From: an uncultured Mycolicibacterium sp.
GTDB lineage: Bacteria > Actinomycetota > Actinomycetes > Mycobacteriales > Mycobacteriaceae
Assembly (NCBI RefSeq): GCF_937941905.1
Contig: NZ_CALDGS010000049.1
Coordinates: forward strand, 1-9,808
Direction: 5' to 3'
DNA length: 9,808 bases
The position numbers and the translations under genes are program-made. Within the stretch, counting starts at the first letter, position 1, and each line of letters opens with the position of its first letter. Below the pieces are notes generated by a model, which was given only the letters and a program-made list of their open reading frames with translations, was not told the DNA's origin and searched no databases. Of the stretch, positions 4,770 through 9,808 are shown one piece after another.

Positions 4770-6286
4770 ACCCGGTCACGGATCCGGGGCCGCTCGAGGT
4801 AGGCCGCCACGTCCTGGAAGAAGCGGGCGATGACCAGCTCGTCCATGCCGGTGCGGTCGGCGATCCAGCTCAACGGATCGCGCAGCCGGTCCAGCAGGGC
4901 GGACTCGTCGGCGTTCGGCGGCATGCCGAGTTCGACCGCGGCGTCGCCGATCAGCCGTGCGTAGAGTGCGCCGGGCCCGGCGGTGGCCGCCTCCAGGGAT
5001 TCGAACGGGGGCACCAGGACGTCGCCGTAGAACGGGAAGCACACCTCGGTCGCGTCGACCGGATCCAGCCCGGCCGGGGCCAGACCCCGGTTGAGTCCCC
5101 CGGTCCACTCCCGGCGCAGCTGTTCGGGGTCGCGGCCCTCCTGGCGCCGGCCGTGCACGAACACCAGCCGTGGCACGGTGGTGATCCGCTCGGTCGGCAC
5201 GGCGAACGGGACCGGGGCGGCGTCGGTTCCGGCGAAGCCGGCCTCGGGGCCGAGTTCGTCGAGCAGGTCCTTGCCGCGAGCGTCGAGGCGCAGCGAGGCG
5301 AGGTGGTCCAGCAGGGTACTGACCCGCACCCCCTCGTTGGCCACCCAGTGGACCGCGGCGTCGCCGTCGGTCGGGTGCCACGGCGTGCCGTCACGGCGCA
5401 GCCACCGGCCCTGCTCGTCGGTGCGCGGCACCCCGGAATGGTGCAGCGCGACAATCTCCCACTGGTCGTTGAACACCGGCGAACCCGAGTTCCCGGGTTC
5501 GGTATCGGTTGTGTAGTGCAGGAATTCGGGCAGCTGCTGTTCGAGTCGGTTGTCCCGGACGGCGACCTCCTTGGGCCGTCCCTGCGGATGGCCGACGATG
5601 TTCATGTACTCGCCGATGACGATCTTGCCCTGTCGGCGGATGAGCCGGTTCCAACCGCCGGCCACGTCGACGGCGCGGCGGCCGTCGCGGGGCGCCACCA
5701 GCACGAGGGTGTAGTCCAGGTACGGGTCGGTGACGAAGAAGGCGTCGGGGTCGAGGCGGAACACCTCCGGGGTGGCCTCCCGGTCGTCGGCGTCGCGCTC
5801 GGCACCGAACTCGACGACGGTCTGCCGGGCCGTGGCGATATCGGGCAGGACGTGGTTGTTGGTCAGCAGCAGTTGCGACGAGACCAGCGATCCGGTGCCG
5901 CAGGGATGGACACGGCCGTTGGCGTGCAACGAGATTCGTGCCACAGTGGCCGCCGCCCGGATTCCCCGGGACAGAAAGTTGACGCTCTGCAGCTGGTTGG
6001 CCAGGCCGATGACGCGTTCCTGGGTGTGCAGCGCGTTCAGTCGGCCCGCGCCGCCCACCGCCACCAACGCCTCAACCGGCACCTGTCCGGATCGCAGCAG
6101 CCGCTCGGCCCGGGCGTTGATCTGTTCGGGGGTGTCGACGATCAGGTTGCCCGACAGCGCCCGTTCGTCCGCGATCCGGCGCCGTTCGCGGGCGGTGTCG
6201 GCATATCGGCGCGCGGCCGCCTGCGCCTGCTGGTACCACGCGTCGTCGGTCGGATCGGCAAGGAGCGTGCGTTCGTCGATGACCAT
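4724..6286 (-). CDS. Cytosolic trypsin-like protease fused to an alpha/beta hydrolase, frameshifted near its end
   Basis: The open frame gives 520 residues; 635 were expected. Residues 1-100 are charged and helical, with no signal peptide. Residues 105-335 are a trypsin-fold protease with triad candidates H145 (LTNNHV), D191 (LDYTLV) and S267 (EPGNSGSP). From about 370 an alpha/beta hydrolase begins (LVFVHGRRQEG, with an oxyanion-type HG). At V506 the frame shifts: the true sequence continues in another frame, and this one ends with 14 unrelated residues (proline- and arginine-rich). The protein thus keeps an apparently complete protease but has lost the hydrolase nucleophile. ATG 6286 was chosen for its strong GGGAGG site. 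The ERVIG...VNFLSRG...ARI stretch before the protease resembles the linker of other bacterial effector-like trypsin fusions as I remember them; the role is unknown. A sequencing or assembly error could also explain the shift. Confidence 0.85.
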   Translation of the reverse strand: MVIDERTLLADPTDDAWYQQAQAAARRYADTARERRRIADERALSGNLIVDTPEQINARAERLLRSGQVPVEALVAVGGAGRLNALHTQERVIGLANQLQSVNFLSRGIRAAATVARISLHANGRVHPCGTGSLVSSQLLLTNNHVLPDIATARQTVVEFGAERDADDREATPEVFRLDPDAFFVTDPYLDYTLVLVAPRDGRRAVDVAGGWNRLIRRQGKIVIGEYMNIVGHPQGRPKEVAVRDNRLEQQLPEFLHYTTDTEPGNSGSPVFNDQWEIVALHHSGVPRTDEQGRWLRRDGTPWHPTDGDAAVHWVANEGVRVSTLLDHLASLRLDARGKDLLDELGPEAGFAGTDAAPVPFAVPTERITTVPRLVFVHGRRQEGRDPEQLRREWTGGLNRGLAPAGLDPVDATEVCFPFYGDVLVPPFESLEAATAGPGALYARLIGDAAVELGMPPNADESALLDRLRDPLSWIADRTGMDELVIARFFQDVAAYLERPRIRDRVPTRCAPPCPRPAHW

Positions 6287-6292
6287 GGGACA

Positions 6293-6298
6293 CCTCCC
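6293..6298 (-). promoter_or_regulatory. Strong ribosome-binding site fixing the protease-hydrolase start
   Basis: On the minus strand GGGAGG ends 6 bases before ATG 6286. An in-frame ATG further upstream (10 codons earlier) would place this site inside the coding region, so the downstream ATG is preferred. Confidence 0.75.
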
Positions 6299-6325
6299 GG
6301 TGCTGGGTTGGGACATCCCGATGGT

Positions 6326-6365
6326 CCGGCCGGCGTTCGGCCGGCTCGTGCGTAGCCGACTACGC
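6326..6365 (-). terminator. Tandem hairpins after the oxidoreductase gene
   Basis: Two perfect hairpins follow the oxidoreductase stop within 45 bases: GCGTAG-loop of 4-CTACGC (6350-6365), beginning 4 bases past the stop (minus strand), and CCGGCCG-loop of 5-CGGCCGG (6326-6344). Neither has a U-tract. In mycobacteria such U-less stems have been proposed as terminators, so they may separate the oxidoreductase from the protease-hydrolase and bioYMN transcript, or may only attenuate or protect the RNA. Confidence 0.4.
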
Positions 6366-6368
6366 GAA

Positions 6369-7349
6369 TCAGCGGACCTGCAGCACGACCTTGCCCAGGG
6401 CGGTGCGGTTCTCCAGTGCGGCGATCGCCTCCGCGGCCCGCTCGAACGGGTAGACCGTCGGCTGCGGCGGCGGCACCGCACCCGAGGCCAGCAGCGGTTC
6501 GAGCTCGGCCCACTGCTCGGCCGGATAGCCGGGATGGCTGAAGGTCCAGGCGCCCCAGCCGACGCCGACGGCGTCGACGTTGTTGAGCAGCAGGCGGTTC
6601 ACCTTGATGGTGGGGATCTCGCCGCCGGTGAACCCGAGCACCAGCAGCCGTCCGCCCGGGGCCAGGCAGCGCAGCGAATCGGTCACCCGGTCCCCGCCGA
6701 CCGGGTCGACGACGATGTCCACCCCGCGTCCGCCGGTGAGGTCCTTGACCGCATCGCGGAAGCCCTCGGCGAACACCACCTCGGTGGCGCCGGCGGCCCG
6801 GGCCACCTCGGCCTTGGCCGGGGTGCTGACCACCGCGATGGTGCGCGCCGCGCCGAAGGCCGGGGCCAGCCGCAGCGCCGAGGTGCCGATGCCGCCCGCC
6901 GCGCCGTGCACCAGCACCGTCTCGCCCGGGGCCAGCCGGCCGCGGGTGCGCAGCGCGCAGTGCATCGTCATGTCGTTGAACAGCAGGCCGGCGCCGGCGG
7001 TGAACGACACCGTGTCGGGCAGCCGGAACACCCGGTCCGGGGGCAGCGCGACGAGCTCGGCCATCCCGCCGGTGAGCATGGTCAGCCCGGCCACCCGGTC
7101 GCCGGGGGCGACGTGGGCGCCGGCCGGGGCGCTGCGCACCACGCCGGCCACCTCCGCGCCGGGGACGAACGGCAGCTCGGGTTTGTACTGGTAGAGGCCG
7201 CGGGTGAGCAGCGCGTCGGGGAATGCCACCCCGGCCGCGTGCACCTCGATCAGCACCGCGTCGCCGGCCGCCGGGTCGTCGATCTCGACCAGTCGTACCG
7301 CGTCCGGACCGTCCAGCCGGGATATCTGTATCGCGCGCATCGCCACCAT
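6369..7349 (-). CDS. NADPH:quinone-oxidoreductase-like protein (zinc-less MDR family)
   Basis: A 326-residue medium-chain reductase. The N-terminal GroES-like domain includes IEVHAAGVAFPDALLTRG and the PGAEVAGVV block (63-71). The Rossmann domain begins with VLVHGAAGGIGTSALRLA, its glycine-rich loop at 148-155 (HGAAGGIG) being the AxxGxxG form typical of NADPH-dependent quinone reductases. The cysteine cluster of zinc alcohol dehydrogenases is absent. VDIVVDPVGG (210-219) is another family block. It probably reduces an enone or quinone in the cytosol; the substrate is unknown. The start is ATG 7349; ATG 7340 (MRAIQIS) is an equally good candidate by family pattern, and neither has a clear ribosome-binding site. 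It is divergent from the alpha/beta hydrolase gene, 62 bases away, and tandem hairpins follow its stop. Confidence 0.93.
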   Translation of the reverse strand: MVAMRAIQISRLDGPDAVRLVEIDDPAAGDAVLIEVHAAGVAFPDALLTRGLYQYKPELPFVPGAEVAGVVRSAPAGAHVAPGDRVAGLTMLTGGMAELVALPPDRVFRLPDTVSFTAGAGLLFNDMTMHCALRTRGRLAPGETVLVHGAAGGIGTSALRLAPAFGAARTIAVVSTPAKAEVARAAGATEVVFAEGFRDAVKDLTGGRGVDIVVDPVGGDRVTDSLRCLAPGGRLLVLGFTGGEIPTIKVNRLLLNNVDAVGVGWGAWTFSHPGYPAEQWAELEPLLASGAVPPPQPTVYPFERAAEAIAALENRTALGKVVLQVR

Positions 7350-7350
7350 T

Positions 7351-7356
7351 TAACAT
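7351..7356 (+). promoter_or_regulatory. Candidate -10 element for the alpha/beta hydrolase gene
   Basis: TAACAT fits the TANNNT pattern of actinobacterial sigma-A promoters and lies 55 bases upstream of the hydrolase start. No good -35 is visible at the right distance. It is the only such hexamer I noticed in the short divergent gap. Confidence 0.3.
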
Positions 7357-7373
7357 GCCCGAATGCGATCGGC

Positions 7374-7390
7374 CCGCCGGGTACCGGCGG
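7374..7390. promoter_or_regulatory. Inverted repeat in the divergent gap
   Basis: CCGCCGG-GTA-CCGGCGG is a perfect 7-bp inverted repeat centred at 7382 between the oxidoreductase and alpha/beta hydrolase starts. It lies downstream of the candidate -10 and 21 bases before the hydrolase ATG. It could be a dimeric-repressor site or a leader hairpin; GC-rich DNA produces such repeats by chance, so confidence is modest. Confidence 0.4.
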
Positions 7391-7411
7391 TGTTCGGCGA
7401 GGAAGGTGACG

Positions 7412-8356
7412 ATGGCACGACGTGGACGCGTGTTCGACAGCCGATTCCCGGCGGTGCAGGCCATGCCGCCCGGCCGGGAGGTCAGCGTGCGGAGCAAGGA
7501 CGGTGTCCGGCTGCACGTCGAGGTGTTCGGCCCCGACGACGCCCCGCCGGTGGTGCTGGCGCACGGCATCACCTGCGCGATCCGGGTGTGGGCCTACCAG
7601 ATCGCCGAGCTGGCCAAGGATCACCGGGTCATCGCCTACGACCACCGCGGCCACGGCCGCAGCGGCGTGCCCCGCGCGCGGCACCGCTACAGCCTGGCCC
7701 ATCTGGCCGGCGACCTCGACTCGGTGCTCGAGGCCACGCTGGCGCCGGGGGAGAAGGCGCTGATCGCCGGCCACTCCATGGGTGGCATCGCGATCAGCTC
7801 GTGGGCCGAGTGGTACCCGCACCGGGTGCCCGAGCGGGCCGCGGCGGTGGCGCTGGTCAACACCACCACCGGCGACCTGCTGCGCGGGGTGCAGTTGCTG
7901 ACGGTCCCGGAGCAGTTCGCCGCGGCGCGGGCGCGGGCGGCCGCGCAGGCGCTGCGCGCCTTCGGCGGGATCCCGCTGTTCCCCGGCCTGGACCGGGCCA
8001 ACGCCCGGCTGGTGTCGATGATGGCCGTGGGGCCCGACGCCGATCCGGCGATCGCCCGGTTCGTCTTCGAGCTGTTCTGCCAGACCCCGCCGGCCGGGCG
8101 GGGCGGCTGGGCCCGTGCCCTCGTCGATTCCATCGGAGAGCGCTACATCGGGGTGCAGAACCTGACCGTTCCGGCGCTGGTCATCGGCGCCCGCCAGGAC
8201 CGCATCCTGCCGCTGCCGTCGTCGCAGCGGATCGCCGAACATGCGCCCAACCTGGCCGATTTCGTCCAGATGCCGGGTGGGCACTGTTCCATCCTGGAGT
8301 ATCCGGACGAGGTCAACCGGCACCTGCGGGCGCTGTCGAAGACGGTGTTCTGCTAA
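7412..8356 (+). CDS. Alpha/beta hydrolase
   Basis: A 314-residue alpha/beta-hydrolase-fold enzyme. The oxyanion-hole HG at 51-52 (VVLAHGITC), the DHRGHGRS block (77-84), the nucleophile elbow GHSMGG with S122, the acid D263 (GARQDRILP) and the base H291 (PGGHCSILE) are all present, so it looks active. The insert between about 155 and 225 forms the cap that sets substrate choice. There is no signal peptide, so it acts in the cytosol. ATG 7412 is preferred over ATG 7355 because GAGGAAGG lies just upstream. The family includes epoxide hydrolases, haloperoxidase-like enzymes and esterases; the sequence does not choose among them. It is divergent from the oxidoreductase and convergent with aofH, and its TAA overlaps aofH's stop. 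In M. tuberculosis, as I recall, aofH is also convergent with a hydrolase-fold gene (hpx); whether this is the same gene I cannot say. Confidence 0.93.
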   Translation: MARRGRVFDSRFPAVQAMPPGREVSVRSKDGVRLHVEVFGPDDAPPVVLAHGITCAIRVWAYQIAELAKDHRVIAYDHRGHGRSGVPRARHRYSLAHLAGDLDSVLEATLAPGEKALIAGHSMGGIAISSWAEWYPHRVPERAAAVALVNTTTGDLLRGVQLLTVPEQFAAARARAAAQALRAFGGIPLFPGLDRANARLVSMMAVGPDADPAIARFVFELFCQTPPAGRGGWARALVDSIGERYIGVQNLTVPALVIGARQDRILPLPSSQRIAEHAPNLADFVQMPGGHCSILEYPDEVNRHLRALSKTVFC

Positions 8357-9687
8357 GCCCGCAGGTGCGCGTGCACCTCGGCCGCCGCGCGCTGCCCGGA
8401 CCGCACCGCGCCGTCGAGGAAACCGGTCCACGCGTCGGCGGTCTCCGTTCCGGCCCAGAAGATCCCGTCGACCGGACGGCGGAGTGCCCTGCCGTAACGG
8501 GTCCACGACCCGGGCGGCACGGCGGCGGTGGGGCCGCCGGGGGCGAAATCCTCGGTGCCCCAGCAGTGGTCGAGATAGTCGATCGGGCTGAACGCCTCCG
8601 GCCCGAACAGCGTGGCGAATCCGTTGAGCGCCAACCGGCGTCGCTCGTCGGGTGGGAGCTGGTCGAACCGTCTCGCGTCGGTGAACCCGAGCAGGATCCC
8701 GGGGCCGCCGTCGGTGGGGCTGACGTCGAAGGTGATGAACACCGGCCCCTCGTCGGACAGTGCCTCGCCGGAATGCCCGTCGGTGCGCCAGAACGGGGTG
8801 TCGTAGGCGGCGTAGGCCTTGCTCAGCCTGCCCTGCGGCCAGTTTCGCGCCAGCGCGGTGTAGTCCTCGGGCAGGGCGGGATCGAACTCGATCGCGGCCC
8901 GGTGCGCGGGCGGTACGGCGACGACGACCGCACGCGCGGCGACGTCGTCGCCACCGGTGGACACGGTGTAGCTGTCGCCGGTGCGGGTGATGCGCCGCAC
9001 CGGAGCGCCGAGCCGCACCCGCGGACCGAGTTCGTCGGCCATCCGCAGCGCGATCCGCTGGGTGCCGCCGTCGAAGCGGTCCTGCTGGGCCCCGCCCTCC
9101 ACGTCGAGCATGCGGCCCAGCCCGCCGGCGGCCTTGACGTAGCGCACCGCGTGCAGCAGCGACACCTCGTCGGGTTCGGCGCCCCAGGTGACCCGGGACA
9201 TGATCGCCATGAGTTCACGGGTGGAGGCGCCGGCGTGCACCGACCGCAGCCAGCGGTCGAGGGTCACGGCGTCGAGCCGCGCGGCATCCGGTGCGGTCCA
9301 CGGCCGGTCCACCGGCACCTGGCGGCACAGCCGCTCGAAGCGCCACTGGATGCGTGAGACGTCGAGCAGTTCCAGTACCGACAGGTTCGGGATCGTGCTG
9401 CGGTACGCGCGCACCCGCCCGCGCCAGCGGATGAGGTTCTTGCCGCGGTGGTAGGTCGGCACGGTCGGCAGGCCGAGTTCGGCCGCAAGCTCGAGCACCG
9501 CATCCTGGGTGGGGCCGACGAACGTCGCACCCAGGTCGACCGGAACGCCGGCGAGCGTTGCGGTGGCCGACCGGCCGCCCACCCGGTTCCGGCCGTCCAG
9601 TACGACGACGTCGTATCCCAGCCGATCGAGTTCGCGGGCCGTGGTCAGCCCCGCGAAGCCCGCACCAACCACGCACACGTCTGCCAC
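8353..9687 (-). CDS. aofH: Flavin-containing amine oxidase (AofH-like)
   Basis: A 444-residue FAD enzyme of the monoamine-oxidase/polyamine-oxidase family, close in length and text to M. tuberculosis AofH (Rv3170) as I remember it. The dinucleotide-binding fold is at the very start: VVGAGFAGLTTARELDRLG (6-24), D31 where an acidic residue holds the ribose, then GRNRVGGRS (32-40). The substrate-domain block WPQGRLSKAYAAYDTPFW is typical of the family. Near the end, FWAGTETADAWTGFLDGAVRSGQRAA supplies the second FAD-binding segment. No cysteine is placed for covalent FAD linkage, so the flavin is probably non-covalent. It oxidatively deaminates an amine, releasing aldehyde and hydrogen peroxide; the substrate is unknown. 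The start is GTG 9687, with a weak upstream site; no better in-frame start lies between it and the neighbouring promoter. Cytosolic, no signal peptide. Confidence 0.93.
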   Translation of the reverse strand: MADVCVVGAGFAGLTTARELDRLGYDVVVLDGRNRVGGRSATATLAGVPVDLGATFVGPTQDAVLELAAELGLPTVPTYHRGKNLIRWRGRVRAYRSTIPNLSVLELLDVSRIQWRFERLCRQVPVDRPWTAPDAARLDAVTLDRWLRSVHAGASTRELMAIMSRVTWGAEPDEVSLLHAVRYVKAAGGLGRMLDVEGGAQQDRFDGGTQRIALRMADELGPRVRLGAPVRRITRTGDSYTVSTGGDDVAARAVVVAVPPAHRAAIEFDPALPEDYTALARNWPQGRLSKAYAAYDTPFWRTDGHSGEALSDEGPVFITFDVSPTDGGPGILLGFTDARRFDQLPPDERRRLALNGFATLFGPEAFSPIDYLDHCWGTEDFAPGGPTAAVPPGSWTRYGRALRRPVDGIFWAGTETADAWTGFLDGAVRSGQRAAAEVHAHLRA

Positions 9688-9732
9688 GTGGTCCAGTCTC
9701 GCCGGAACGGCGCGGGTTCGGTGGAAGTTGAG

Positions 9733-9754
9733 TGTCGTACCCGGGATATAGGCT
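9733..9754 (+). promoter_or_regulatory. Candidate DNA-damage (RecA-NDp/PafBC-type) promoter
   Basis: TGTCGTAC (9733-9740), then exactly 8 bases, then TAGGCT (9749-9754). This partly fits the published mycobacterial DNA-damage promoter pattern tTGTCRgtg-N8-TAnnnT: the core TGTCR, the spacing and TAnnnT match, while the last three bases of the first block do not. Transcription would begin around 9761-9762, at the GTG start codon. Confidence 0.45.
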
Positions 9755-9769
9755 CGAACATGTGTTCGA
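9754..9769. promoter_or_regulatory. SOS box (LexA operator)
   Basis: TCGAAC-ATGT-GTTCGA is a perfect match to the mycobacterial SOS box TCGAAC(N4)GTTCGA. It overlaps the end of the -10 element and contains the GTG start codon of the gene at the right edge. LexA bound here would block initiation; cleavage after DNA damage would release it. The divergent aofH starts 66 bases away and might also be affected. Confidence 0.88.
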
Positions 9770-9808
9770 TCGGTTGTTCGAGGCGTTGGCGTTGCCGGAC
9801 TGGGGTGG
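9762..9808 (+). CDS. Start of an SOS-controlled gene, possibly 13E12/DUF222 family (cut by the window edge)
   Basis: From GTG 9762 the frame reads M-F-D-R-L-F-E-A-L-A-L-P-D-W-G and is still open at the window end. The GTG lies inside the SOS box and at the position where transcription should begin, so the mRNA is probably leaderless, common in mycobacteria. Proteins of the 13E12 repeat (DUF222, often with a C-terminal HNH nuclease) family often begin with MF-D/E, and several are LexA-controlled in M. tuberculosis; that is the basis for the family guess. An overlapping ATG at 9760 opens another frame (MCSIGCSRRW) that looks non-coding. Only 15 residues are visible, so the product is uncertain. 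Confidence 0.5.
   Translation, partial: MFDRLFEALALPDWG

Noticed and set aside
4760..4775. Programmed ribosomal frameshifting to make the full protease-hydrolase.
   Set aside because: No slippery run or obvious downstream structure is visible; a simple one-base deletion or sequencing error explains the data better.
3815..6355. A very long plus-strand open frame (over 800 codons).
   Set aside because: Its composition is repetitive Gly/Arg/Asp/Gln-rich and it is antisense to bioY and the protease-hydrolase, both with strong motifs. It is a by-product of high GC.
7363..9357. A long plus-strand open frame of over 600 codons overlapping the hydrolase and aofH.
   Set aside because: It is in the wrong frame for the hydrolase motifs, antisense to aofH and lacks any recognisable domain.
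9760..9808. ATG at 9760 as the start of the right-edge gene.
   Set aside because: Its frame reads a Cys/Arg-rich string unlike coding sequence of this genome, while the GTG two bases later opens MFDRLFEAL with normal codon use.
1..9808. Insertion sequences, attachment sites next to the tRNA, and CRISPR-like repeats.
   Set aside because: No transposase or integrase, no repeat of the tRNA 3' end elsewhere in the window, and no regularly spaced repeats were found by eye.

Overview
The window comes from a high-GC actinobacterium, most likely a mycobacterium (Mycobacterium/Mycolicibacterium). The evidence is the very high GC at third codon positions, GTG starts alongside ATG, an initiator tRNA whose 3' strand ends CGCTA without an encoded CCA, a mycobacterial-type SOS box (TCGAAC-N4-GTTCGA), and a flavin amine oxidase that closely resembles M. 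tuberculosis AofH as I remember it. No database was searched; family names rest on motifs and memory.

Layout. 1-138: the initiator tRNA-fMet (its first two bases lie outside the window), a small GNRA hairpin in its trailer and a very strong intrinsic terminator. 139-1630: a TetR-family repressor (minus) and, divergently, a small membrane protein of the EXPERA/emopamil-binding-protein (EBP) family, the fold of the eukaryotic sterol delta8-delta7 isomerase. Overlapping palindromes that look like the operator lie between them. 1641-7349: a run of minus-strand genes. In order of transcription these are a zinc-less quinone-oxidoreductase-like enzyme; a fused cytosolic trypsin-like protease/alpha-beta hydrolase that carries a one-base frameshift; bioY, bioM and bioN (a complete ECF biotin transporter); and an acyl-CoA thioesterase-like double-hotdog protein. 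The last five are packed tightly: bioY follows the broken hydrolase by 7 bases, and bioY/bioM, bioM/bioN and bioN/thioesterase overlap. 7412-8356: a plus-strand alpha/beta hydrolase, divergent from the oxidoreductase. 8353-9687: aofH on the minus strand, whose stop codon overlaps the hydrolase's. 9733-9808: a DNA-damage-type promoter, a perfect SOS box and the first codons of a gene that runs off the window, plausibly a 13E12/DUF222 HNH-endonuclease-family protein with a leaderless GTG start.

How the parts may work together. Three local control units can be read: TetR with the EBP-like protein (probably ligand-responsive control of a lipid or sterol-related membrane enzyme), the BioYMN cassette (biotin uptake, coupled to an acyl-CoA enzyme), and the SOS-controlled gene at the right edge. 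The most unusual items are the bacterial EBP-like protein with its TetR partner, the protease-hydrolase fusion with a single-base lesion separating the hydrolase nucleophile from the rest of the protein, and the SOS box that contains the start codon of the last gene. No mobile element, CRISPR array or rRNA was seen, and no stretch longer than about 115 bases lacks a gene.
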